Source: Girardinichthys multiradiatus (lineage: Eukaryota; Chordata; Actinopteri; Cyprinodontiformes; Goodeidae). Taken from it: a stretch of DNA of 64,000 nucleotides. The notes under the pieces are model-generated. The model was not told the DNA's origin and did no database searches. It saw nothing but the letters and a program-made list of their open reading frames with translations. The number at the start of each line of letters is the position of its first letter. The stretch's first letter is position 1. Position numbers and translations under genes: made by a program. Positions 46,759 through 56,861 of this stretch are shown piece by piece. The stretch lies in the NCBI RefSeq assembly GCF_021462225.1, contig NC_061806.1, positions 1,426,001 to 1,490,000 of the forward strand, in the 5' to 3' direction.

Positions 46759-49700
46759 AAGTTGCTCTGTATGATATAATGTATATTATTATTTTTATTA
46801 CACATTAACCATCATCTCCTAACTAATTAATTAGGTTCCAGAGTTGCGAGAGGGAGGACATCAGCTGAGGGCCCGGTTACCCTGCAAAAGGAATTGCAGG
46901 GAGGTTCTTATTGGTAACAATAAGATAAAGCAAAACACAGGGTTTTGCGGGTGGTTTTTAGCAATTTTCTACACCTCATAAAGGAGAAAAGCCAGTGGGC
47001 AGACGTGCCGCTGAACAGGTAAAAAAAAATGGTTCCGGAACCTTGAGGCATCAGGGGTGTCTCCTTCTTCAGACTCTGATTTATAAAATAATGAAAGGAA
47101 AAAGTGGGGATGATTGTGTTAAATGTGCTTTAATTTGGAAGATAAGTTTGGTTTTTCACAGCGTGGACGTTTGAGTGTAAATAAGTTAAATAGTTTAAAA
47201 AGTTTCAAGTAAAACAGTTGATGGAAAAATAAAAAAATAAAAACAAGAAAAGATTAAAAAGCACAGAGTGCATCAATTAAGGGGTTAAAGAGTTAAAACT
47301 TTCCTGAAGGAAGTTTCGTTTGTCTTAAATATTGCGATCAGTCGGTAAAGAAGGTAAAATTGAAAAAGGACATTAGAGATGCGAAAATAAAGTTGTTTTA
47401 GAAAGGAGTATAGTTCATGTTGTGGAAGGAAGTGACAGGCAGGTGGACAACTGACTGACTGACTGATAATATGTATTTGTACAAAATTTGAACCTATACT
47501 AAACTTTTCTTCTGCCTCTCTCACACACAAATACACACATATATGGGATTTAAGTTCAACATCTGCGTTTTTGAGTCTGGATTTTAGAAACCTGCCCTTC
47601 TCCATGGCTACTCCACCAGAGACGCTTCTCCAGCACGGCCTGAAAGAGAGAGATCTGCCTTCCTGCATGTTGAAAATCGCAGTGTGACTTTCTACAAGAA
47701 AAAAAAACGAAACTCAGAAGAAAATCCGGATTCTCTGAGATGGACAATGATCCATGCTGTTTGCAAGAGCCAGAAGAGCGATACACTGGATTTATATTGA
47801 AAGCACATCTTATGCGGGCAGAAGAGAAACCGGAGCAAAGTTTCTTCTTTCTCCCTCCTGGAGAAGTTAAAGTGGACAAAGAATGATTCAATGTCTCACC
47901 AACAGACCTGGGAAGGGCCTGGTTGTTTTTTGGACTGTTAGAGGACTGTGTGCCATGACAGTCTGACTCTGGAGCGATTTAGAAACTGATGGGGGTAACG
48001 TACAAACACACACACATTTGCATAAATCTTTTCCTATTTTCTGCAATGAAGAACGCTTATTAACCGCTTCTCATGTGATGCTTACTTGACGTTGACAGAT
48101 ATAGCGGGTTAAAATATTATTTTAGGGTTAGAAAAGTATCTTTAAAAGGGTGATAACTTAACTCATTTGATACTTTCCAGTTAATTATTTTAGAGAAACA
48201 AGTTCTCTTTCGTCGTGGAATATTCAGGGTCAATTATTCTAGTTATTAAAAGTTATTAAAAGCAGAGGAAGTTACAACATCTCCAAAACTCAGCAGTAAC
48301 CAAGTGTTTCTATGTTATTCTCAGGACAGATCTCATGAAGGAGTATTTTTAAAACCCAGCGAATGCGTAAAACCTGATGGGTTTCTCCTTCAGGTATTAT
48401 TTTCTGTTGTCAGAGTTTGTATCCCATAAATCTAATGGGTAGAGACCTCATTAAAACAGTCTTAGTTCTACTGCAGATGGTCTTCATACAGTCTCTGACA
48501 CAGTACTTACAGTTTGGTGCAGTTTTTGTCCGCAAGTGTTAACTGACGCTTATGGAAAGTACAAATTCATTGTTTTTCACAGCAGCTGCTGGGAAGAGGT
48601 TATATTAGTTTTTCCTTCCCTCTTCTGATTCATGCAGCGTGTTGATTTACACTGTACCTTATATCAGGTCCTGACAAAAAACTATGAAAGGTTTGGTTCT
48701 GCAGGTTCTTTTTTCTCCCTTTGGAGAAGGAAAGGACACCTGATCAGTTCTGTGTTGCACAGAAATATTAAAACACTTGTTGTTTTCTAAGATATCACCA
48801 GCTAAAAACTTTTAAAACTTTTGAGAGTAATTGGTTTTGTTAAACATATTTCCCTTGGTAAAACAAACCTTTAAAATGAGTATAAAAAATTGGGTTATTT
48901 AGAAAGAATTTGATTGGACAGTGGTACCACACAAAAATTAAACTGCTTCCTAAAAGACTCTGCATGAAAAGGCCTTCAGAACCGTGGAGTTATTTTCCAC
49001 CACAGTACCAAGTTTTTAAGCATGCTTTTTCTTTATTTTAAAACAGATCTGGTTTTTGTTTTGTTTTTGGCTTTTTAGCATAATGTTTGTCTGAAGCTTC
49101 TTATGAACTGGGATAGGAGCAAATATGATCTGAGGTAAATTAGGAGCTGTGAACTAATAATTTTAAATCTGATTATTGTCCAAGCAGAAATAATATATTT
49201 AGCCAATCCTTCAATCTCTGCAGAAAGTTAACACCATTGTTCAATGCAGTAGTACTCAACTTGTGGTTCCTGGACTCCTGAAGCCTGTAAGCCATAGATT
49301 TTGGGTCCATGAAATTATAAGACTTAATTAAAGGTAGGCTGATTACTTATTAAAATAGATCTAAGCCAATGATGAGTTCCAGTCATTTTGGTGACTTTGA
49401 AATGCAATAATACTCAAAATTTCTACTCTGGTGAACACAGATTGGGGTTGAAGAGTTTAGTTTTGGAACCAAGGTTAGGACTTGTATAACGGAATAAAGA
49501 CAAGTAAAATCCTTTATTTTAGGAAAAGAAAAGAAATAAAGGCTCTCTTAACAGTAAGAGGATGGTCGGCTCAAACTCAAGTCTCCTTGTTTGATTTCTT
49601 AGGGTTTAAAGATTAAAGGAATACATAGGAGTACAAAGGTACACAAGGTGATTTCAGATTACTAAGAGATAAAATATTGGAACATTTATCACCATTGGAT

Positions 49701-51749
49701 TATTAAAGAGGGGTTCTAGTGATAAGTTCTCCCCAACTCTCAAAATTTAAATAGCGAAATTAAAGAAAATGATGTTTGTTCTTTTTTGAAACATTATGTG
49801 GGAAAAAGTCCAGTTTGGAGACAAGCTTCTTATCTTAATTTATGATTAAGTCAAACACTGCAGTTTTGTTTAGTTTGGGTATAACATAAAAATGTCAATG
49901 CTGACTTTTCTAATTTCCCCTCGGGGATCAATAAAGTATCTTTGAATTTGAATTGAATTAAATTAAAAATACTTCTTTGCATTTAACTTGAAATTCTGCA
50001 ATGCAGCTGCGATCAAATTGAGCCCAACAAAAAGAGAACTATAACAATAACTCTCAGGATTGTAGTTATTATTACAGAGTTACAGTACAAAGAATTAGCA
50101 AAAGGTTTCAGCATCAGTAAATTTGGATTCATATAAGAGAAAACTGTTGCTGTGCTTCTAAATACTTTGAGATCTCTTTGGACTATGTGCACTCATTTTT
50201 AAAAAAAACAATCCTGAAGATTGTCATAACAACATTGATCAATTATAGCATTAAAAGATATGGTTGAGAAAACATATTCTGAAAAGAGATTGTTAAAAAT
50301 TTCTTTGAATTCTTGAAGCTTCAAATTTGGCCATTTGTCTGTCTCTGATGTTTTGTCTTTGTTTTGTTGGTATGAATGTTTGATTATATGTTGCATGAAA
50401 CAATAATCCATGTTTAGAATAATGTTTCTAAATCCCAGATTGATTAAAACTTTGAGTTTTCAGGAGAATTAAGAAGCAGCTTGTTTCTGAGGTAGGTGCA
50501 TGTTAATAGCTTTGCAGTTTAAGTTACACTAATGTGGGATGGGATGAAGAAACTGTGGGTCCGCCCATAGGCTGTCAATCAGAGGTTAGTTCTGCCTGAC
50601 TCCGCCCACCTACTAGATTGGTTCATGCCTTTGCTGTCATGGTAACGCTCAGCACCTCCCTTCCTGAGTTTTAACACTGTTTAAGAGACAATAGAGTCAA
50701 AATGCTTGTAGTGATTGTTGCCTTAAAAACATGTTTTTTTTTGTATAATGATTAAGGATGTAGCATGACTTTTAGATTTATGTGTTTTATTATTAAAAGG
50801 TTAATGAAATAGTTTAAACTAGTTTGAAGAATTAGTTTTGCATGCAGAATCATTGGTGATTTATTAGATTGAAAGTTTCCCTGGTACCATTTAGCTAGCT
50901 GACAGTTCAAGATATGCAAAAGTAAGGAATATATTTTTGATAAAGAATCAGAGTCATGCCTTTATACTTGGTGGGAATTATTTATTAGATTCAATTTGTA
51001 GGGTTTATTCATCCAAATTACATTGGATGTCCATTAATCTAATACTCATCTTTGTACAAGACAAATTAGGATGATATGTGACTAATTTCTAAGTGAAACA
51101 TTGATTAACTAAATAATTACAGTTTGTGTTTAGTTGTTAATGGAACTGAATTGCAGTTAAAAACATCTGGATTTTCTTTATGTTGCTTTCGTTAAATTCA
51201 TAGTGACACATAGTTATGTCAGAATTCATTTCTTTGGTTCTAGGTTATGTGATCTTGGTTACTAAAACATTTTTGTACAAACTTTTTGCTGGATTGTCGC
51301 ATGGGTTGGACCCTGCGCCAGAAGAGGGGAATGTCAGAATAAAGTAACATGGGGTTCCAAAAGTTTTAGCACTCATGGGAAAAAGGGTAGCTCAGACCTC
51401 CAGTGAGGACTTAGTGACAATGCGAGAGAGACGTTGTACTTTGTTTATATAAATGGTGCATAGCTCCCTAAGACCACATTATGAAAACCTCTCTGAAATT
51501 ATGGTGTTGATTCTTTTGTGAAATTTTACATCTCCATAGATTAGACCATTTTTGAAATTATTTTTGGGTATTCTGAAACTATGAAATATTGACCTGTAAT
51601 CAGACCTTCCTCAAACATCATGTCACATTTTTGATATTCAGAATATTTAGCTGATGGTCATTGCTAGTATATCAGGTGAAGTCAGAAGATCAATTATTTG
51701 GATTTTGTTGGATGTTTTGATGAAGTTCATGTAGTTAAGCACTTAGGTT
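46759..51749. other. Proviral interior without recognisable viral genes
   Basis: About 5 kb where gag, protease and most of pol should be. No frame longer than about 130 codons is present on either strand, and I see no capsid, protease, YXDD or RNase H motif in any frame. A LINE-type 3' tail lies at 49905-49965. The area around 50565-50625 has two CCGCCC boxes and an inverted CCAAT. The origin of this filler is unknown: transduced host DNA, recombination, or an ancient non-autonomous lineage. Confidence 0.6.
49905..49965 (+). repeat. LINE 3' tail inside the provirus
   Basis: 'atttcccctcggggatcaat' then AAAGTATC and GAATTTGAATTGAATT repeats, a typical teleost LINE terminus with no coding part. 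It shows that the filler contains ordinary host-type repeat DNA. Confidence 0.55.
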
Positions 51750-52265
51750 TGAGAATGGGACTTTGAATTGAAAATTAGCCAAGTGTTGTGAAGGCTCTGC
51801 CTATTGTTCTCACTTATATGAGATTGAGACAAAGGACACAGGCAAATCTCAGTCCTTTTGAAGTGCTGTGTGGCAGGTCTCCTAATTTGGACATGGGGAT
51901 ATTGCCAAGATAATTTTCTTCCACATCTTTGTGTGAAGATAGGATGTTGTTTTACTGTCAAAACCTGTCCACTGTGTTTTCTCAAGTTTCACAGACAGTG
52001 AAGGCTGCATTACCAGAAACAGCCACTTCCACCCTCCAGTCCTTTATTCCTGGCGACTGGATTCTGGTCAGAGAATTTAGGAGAAAACACTGGAAGTCCA
52101 GGTGCTGGAATGGCCCATATCAGATCCTACTAGACAGCCAGAAAAGCTGCAGGAAAGCTGCAGGAAAGCTCCAGCTCCTCCAGTTTCATCTGGCTTCCAG
52201 GACGCAAGTCATCGTCCAACTGGATCATCCACGGCCTGAAAGGTGTGAGGACAGCGGACCACCAT
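51750..52265 (+). pseudogene. Retroviral integrase C-terminal fragment, broken
   Basis: The frame 51929-52267 carries the C-terminal DNA-binding region of a gammaretrovirus-like integrase: 'PGDWILVREFRRKHWKSR' and 'CWNGPYQILL', the hallmark GD-W-V-K and W-GPY pattern. Upstream, 51750-51928 holds more integrase core sequence in other frames, with stops near 51771 and 51912 and an apparent deletion just after 51793. The catalytic D,D-35-E residues are not present. After 52140 the usual coding gives way to a repeated 'CRKAAGKL' stretch. It cannot make a working integrase, in contrast to the intact env that follows. Confidence 0.75.
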
Positions 52266-52595
52266 AAGATAAAGAACTGTAAGCTGATCACTGGCGAGTG
52301 ATTGAACAGGTGGTTGAAGAACACTGTTCTTACAAGGGCACAATAATCCCTTGGGCAGTGCAACGTTATTTCAGAATCTACTTAAGGCCATCGCATTGCC
52401 TGAAAGTTAAAAATCATAAGTTGGACTATGGAAGCCTAACTTCAAGCTGGTTAGAGTTCCTGTTTCTAAACATATTTCTAGAGGAGCTTCCTACGACCGC
52501 CCACCTGTACCAGACTGGTAACAGGGCAGCTTGAAGCGCAGAAGCCACTCAGGAGAGGCAGCAGGATTTTTGTTTTTTTTAAAGTTGTTTATAAT
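52266..52595. other. Spacer between integrase fragment and env
   Basis: No conserved coding. It ends in a T-rich stretch (52568-52580) and leads into the candidate env splice acceptor at 52634-52635. Confidence 0.5.
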
Positions 52596-54230
52596 TTGTT
52601 TTCTTTGAGAAAAAACTGTTTGCTTTCTGTACCAGAAGAAAGGACATTCCACTTCAAGGTCACGATGCAGTTAAATGGAAGATGGTCTGTTCTGATGCTA
52701 ATGATTGGTATTTCAAGTATTTTTATAACTCTTGTGTTCATTTGGGAAAAGGTGCAGCAAAGACAATGTAAGGCTAATTTGAGGAATTGTGTAAATAATA
52801 GTCATCAGCTGATTCGAAGAGAGATCCATCACTTTTCTGACTACTATGATCATACTGATAATGTCTGGTGGCAACTGATGCATCAAACCATGAGGAAGAT
52901 AAGAAATGATAGTTGCTATGTTTGTTGTTTGATTCCACATGCTATTAATGATCAACCATTTTTGGTACCAGTTCCTATTGATACTGCTTATACTCTAGCT
53001 ACTTTCTTTCCAGATAACCGGTTGGTGGAGGTCATTTTTCCTTGGGTGAGGAATTATGCGGTACGGAAAAGCAGAAATGTTGGTAAATTTTCTAGTGAGA
53101 CTAATTTAACGTGTGCGTCTACAGGAACTCTTTATAGATTTCGGGGTAATAGAAATCCAATTACAGATCCAGATATTTGTATTGCTCAGGAGGAAAGCAC
53201 ACCTTATTTCCTTGGAAAGACGGTGGGTTGTAAAACTATTATACCAGTTTCATGTGCCTTGATCCACAGTAATACATCTAGACCTTGTCCTGTCAGAACT
53301 GATCCGTATACTATTTCAGAATCTTTGGCTCCAGATCCTTTTGTGTTAACTCTTAATCTTACAGCCTTACCGAATGGAAGTCAATTGTATGGCATGGCAG
53401 GTAAATTATCCAGGGTTCTTGTTACTTTTCCTAGTAGAGATGGGTTCTCGTGTCCTAAGAACATGGTTTGGATGTGTGGAAACAGATCATATCTGTATCT
53501 GCCTGCTAATTGGTCTGGAGTATGTTATCTAGCTCATTTACTACCTACAGTCACGACTTATGATTCACTCAGCCCATTATTAGAGAGGAAGACAATGCTC
53601 AAACGGCAAAAGAGAGCTAGGATCCCACATTGGAAAGGGATTTTGGGTACAATTTTTCCTAATTATGGTGCTGCTAACGCCGCCCATAGGATTAATGAGT
53701 TGTCAGTTGAGTTAGAAAATCTTACTGCTTTATCTGAGGAAGGTTTCACTGTTCTACCTACGGAGCAGCAGGCTATAAGAACTATGAGTTTGCAAAATAG
53801 AATGGCTTTGGATTATCTGTTAGCTGAGAGGGGTGGTGTTTGTCATTTAATTGGGGAACAATGTTGCACTTTTATTCCCGATGTGTCTAAGAACATGACG
53901 AATATCCATGATAAGTTTGAGGACTTGCTGACGACCCAACAGAAGGAGAATATGAGTTCCTCTTGGACTCCTTGGTCTTGGTTCTTTACTGGTGGATGGA
54001 CATCTTGGTTAGTAAAGATTGGAGTGATTCTTTTATGTTTCTTTTTGATTTTGATGTTTCTTTCATGTTGTATTATTCCAATGGTTAGGGGAATGGTGAT
54101 GAGACTGGTACGTTTTTCTGTGTTGCCTGTTGATGAGGATGTGAACTTAATTTCTGTTTGTCATGATTGTGATGATTCTGCATTTACAGTGGCAGATGGT
54201 ATGGATACCAATGGATTTTATGTTGCTTGA
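52596..54230 (+). CDS. env: Endogenous retroviral envelope glycoprotein, intact
   Basis: Membrane fusion glycoprotein precursor of 544 codons, or 521 if it starts at Met24 (52665), which I prefer because a hydrophobic signal segment follows at once (residues 31-50). The surface subunit runs to a furin-type site RQKR at 337-340. It has a CXXC motif (Cys107-Cys110) and several N-glycosylation sites. The transmembrane subunit has a Gly/Ala-rich fusion region (about 348-362), an LQNR...LDYLLA heptad stretch with immunosuppressive-like character (399-411), CX6CC (Cys416, Cys423, Cys424), a tryptophan-rich patch (457-471) and a membrane anchor at about 472-495. A cytoplasmic tail of about 49 residues follows. 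CXXC with CX6CC implies a covalently linked gamma-type Env. No frameshift or stop. It resembles fish gamma-type env genes such as percomORF, but orthology is not shown. Confidence 0.92.
   Translation: MFSLRKNCLLSVPEERTFHFKVTMQLNGRWSVLMLMIGISSIFITLVFIWEKVQQRQCKANLRNCVNNSHQLIRREIHHFSDYYDHTDNVWWQLMHQTMRKIRNDSCYVCCLIPHAINDQPFLVPVPIDTAYTLATFFPDNRLVEVIFPWVRNYAVRKSRNVGKFSSETNLTCASTGTLYRFRGNRNPITDPDICIAQEESTPYFLGKTVGCKTIIPVSCALIHSNTSRPCPVRTDPYTISESLAPDPFVLTLNLTALPNGSQLYGMAGKLSRVLVTFPSRDGFSCPKNMVWMCGNRSYLYLPANWSGVCYLAHLLPTVTTYDSLSPLLERKTMLKRQKRARIPHWKGILGTIFPNYGAANAAHRINELSVELENLTALSEEGFTVLPTEQQAIRTMSLQNRMALDYLLAERGGVCHLIGEQCCTFIPDVSKNMTNIHDKFEDLLTTQQKENMSSSWTPWSWFFTGGWTSWLVKIGVILLCFFLILMFLSCCIIPMVRGMVMRLVRFSVLPVDEDVNLISVCHDCDDSAFTVADGMDTNGFYVA
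52618..52635 (+). promoter_or_regulatory. Candidate env splice acceptor
   Basis: A pyrimidine-rich stretch followed by ACCAG (AG at 52634-52635) lies 29 bp before the ATG at 52665. Use of this acceptor would remove the first ATG (52596) and make 52665 the env start. Confidence 0.4.
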
Positions 54231-54378
54231 GATGCTTTACAGTAGATCTTAGAGGAAGCCATGACATAACACATGTATTTGTTATGTATTCTTTTCTTTT
54301 ATTAGTTTTACTTTGATTATAAGCTTTGGGTGATGGTTTTGTAGAATTTTCTTTTAGTTTTGTGATTATCTTGTAATC

Positions 54379-54390
54379 AGAAGAAAGGAG
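54379..54390 (+). promoter_or_regulatory. Polypurine tract
   Basis: AGAAGAAAGGAG directly abuts the 3' LTR start, where plus-strand DNA synthesis is primed in retroviruses. Confidence 0.65.
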
Positions 54391-54878
54391 TGTAATGGAA
54401 AATTCTTTTAAAGTGCTCTGATATTCCCTTCACCTCTCACATTTGTTTCTGTGTTGTATCACTCACAGGTGACCTTCCATCTACCTCTCACCTCTGACCT
54501 CTGTGTTTGATGAGTGTTCTGTTTTATTTAGCAGATGGACTCTAAATTCACATGCTGGAGAGTTTTATGGTTAACCCTTCCTGAAGTGTATATTTCAAAG
54601 GAAGGTAGATGGGTGCCCTCATAAATAACTTTGTTAACTCTGACCCGGGGAGGGTCTAGGGGCCATATTTCTAAAACTCTTTGAAGTTGAGATAACACCC
54701 TCATTTTTAGTATAAATACTGTTTGTGATTTCTGTTCGTGGCTCTGTTTCACTGACTAACCTCAGTGTCAGGGTCTTCAAACGCTGAATGCCTTTGAATA
54801 AAACTTATAAGACAAAGTCCGGATTTTCTCTTGTTATGAGTCAACTTCTACCCACTTTGATAAGAAAATTCCACAACA
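54391..54878 (+). repeat. 3' LTR of the provirus, 488 bp
   Basis: Same start, end, length and internal signals as the 5' LTR (TATA 54711-54718, AATAAA 54797-54802). By eye the two copies match throughout. Confidence 0.92.
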
Positions 54879-54882
54879 ATGT
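54879..54882. repeat. Target site duplication, right copy (ATGT)
   Basis: Matches 46083-46086. Confidence 0.85.
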
Positions 54883-55789
54883 TTATATATATGACAAAGT
54901 TAAACAGTAAAGCAGCGAGACCAGAAGTGAGGAAACAAGCTATCAGGAAGCTGGTCATTGGAAAAAGTACCATGGTGATAAGACTGTTTGGTAAAATTCT
55001 CAGGGGAAATCTGGCAAGCAAACAGATTAGATTTTGTTAACATTTCAACCAGAACTAAAAAAAAACACCCACTACTTTGAGAACACATGAAAAAGGGATA
55101 ACGAGACTTCAGGTGTGAAAGGTCGGACTTTTTCCCCACAGATGCTTAATCAACATGATTTCATTTAGGGGTTTTTCTTTTTCTGGATGAGGGTGTTAGA
55201 CAGAACTTGGAATGGATCAACTACCACTAAGTATAGGCTGGTAGGACTAGGAACTAAGAACACCACAGTTTTACAGTGTCATAGAATAATTTGTCATTCG
55301 TTTATTTACTAAACATTTATGTATTTGGCTTCCACTGCTATGTTCTATATATAAAGATATCCAACTGTAAAAAAGGACACCAAAACAGTGTTTCTTTAAA
55401 CACACATTGTGTGATGTCAAGTTATGATAGCTAAAACAGATTTATTGGTCATGTAGCATACATTATTTGATCAACAGCTAAAGAGACTGCTACAGATCAT
55501 CATCACAGATCTGATCATGAAATAAATCTCTAATTCCTTCAGTGAGTATTTCATTTCATCTGTACAAGAGCTGTCTTCTAAATGTACAGCCACTCCAAAG
55601 CTTCCAGTACCACCAAATGCACCTCAGCAGTTCCTTTTTTCTGAGATCTCTTAGAGTGATTTATCTAACATATTAAAATCTTTAATTGTCTCCCATGCCT
55701 GTGAAGTGAACAATCTAAACATGCACTTTCTAAAAACCCTTGCTAGTACTTCTATACAACTTTACCATCATTTACCCTATCCTATAGGC
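54883..55789. other. No gene seen
   Basis: Non-coding flank of the provirus. Confidence 0.5.
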
Positions 55790-56480
55790 AGTCCAAATTT
55801 CCTTTCGTTTGGAAACCGCTCCAATTACCCCAATATGTAACTCTGACGATCTCAGTAATGTCTCCAATTATCACATGGTTGGGACCACTAGTCTGCCTGA
55901 TGCCCATCAACGACCTTCCTCATTATGCTCAAATCACATAAACTTTCTGTTGTATGCTGATGATACTGTACTTTTTGTGTCTGGTTCAAACACTGGTATA
56001 ATTAACAACAAACTGAACACAGCTTTTCAGCATTTGCACTAGTGGCTGCAAAGAAATCATTAAACTTTTATGAAACTATATGTCAAAAAACAGAATGCAG
56101 GTACTTTTACTCACCTAGGAGACATTTATCTGTATCCAATCCCATTAAATTTTCAAATCAACAACTCTTCACTGTAACCACTTAGAAATATCTGGGAGTC
56201 AATCTGGAAATTCACCTTACTTACAGTGAGCATTAACAAAACATCACTAAAAAGCTGAAACAATGTTATATGTATATTGCAAAATTAGGCCACATTTGAG
56301 TCTTTCTATTTCCAAAACATGTCTTCATGCAATAATAATTTCCACTCTGTCACTACTCTTTTACCAATGCTCTGCTTTATCACTGTCTAATGCCTTAACA
56401 TTTCAAAATCACACCATGAACACTGGCATCAAACTGCATTTGCAAATCTTAAACAGCAGCACTTGAGTGTCCCTCAGTGC
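55790..56480 (+). pseudogene. LINE reverse transcriptase fragment
   Basis: The frame 55809-56042 contains 'NFLLYADDTVLFVSGSNTGI', the catalytic YADD box of a reverse transcriptase, followed by 'NNKLNTAF', as in non-LTR elements. Downstream broken frames continue with a 'YLGVNLEIHLTYSEH'-like block near 56185-56230. Stops are frequent and there is no endonuclease. The clade is uncertain and differs from the FADDT-bearing L2 at 4366. Confidence 0.6.
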
Positions 56481-56861
56481 TTTGGTACCAAAACCCTTCA
56501 GTCAAAAACGTTAGGACTGGTCGTACCACTAGGTCGGTTACAAATGGACTCCTGCCATTGCCGGCTTTCCTGCCGGAAACTGTTATGGATGGAGATCTCT
56601 CTTCTATGTAGTCACTAAAGCTGGAATGAGATCCCACAGCACATTAGCACATTAAGACTATTTCATCATCAACACTCATTAAAAAGTCCCATGCCCACTA
56701 TCTGATGAACAGGTATTGCTGCAACCACTGACATGTGTCCTCCTCCTATGCTACTTCTCTCAAATGAGTATTTCAGTGTGACTGTGTTGTCTTGAGTTCT
56801 GCAGAGCAGGAACCTGCTGAAAAACATCTGTACTTAATCAGGCCCAATTATTAGGCCTGAG
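56481..56861. other. No gene seen
   Basis: Non-coding DNA. Confidence 0.5.

Larger units (their letters stand above)
46087..54878 (+). mobile_element. Endogenous retrovirus with intact env and lost gag-pol
   Basis: An 8792-bp provirus bounded by two 488-bp LTRs and a 4-bp ATGT target duplication, the size typical of gammaretrovirus-like integrations. Order: 5' LTR, primer-binding-like site, short leader, about 5.1 kb without viral coding sequence, a broken C-terminal integrase piece (51750-52265), a complete env (52596-54230), polypurine tract and 3' LTR. I see no difference between the LTRs by eye, so the insertion is recent. The gag, protease, reverse transcriptase, RNase H and most of integrase are absent, so this copy cannot replicate by itself. 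Flanks join cleanly in AT-rich intron-like DNA. Confidence 0.9.

Noticed and set aside
47285..47891. Two overlapping minus-strand open frames of 127 and 111 codons in the proviral interior
   Set aside because: No domain, odd composition, antisense to the provirus, and no splice support. I treat them as chance frames.
52596..54230. Calling the env gene percomORF
   Set aside because: PercomORF is an old single gene without its LTRs. This env sits in a recent provirus with apparently identical LTRs, so it can at most be a relative.
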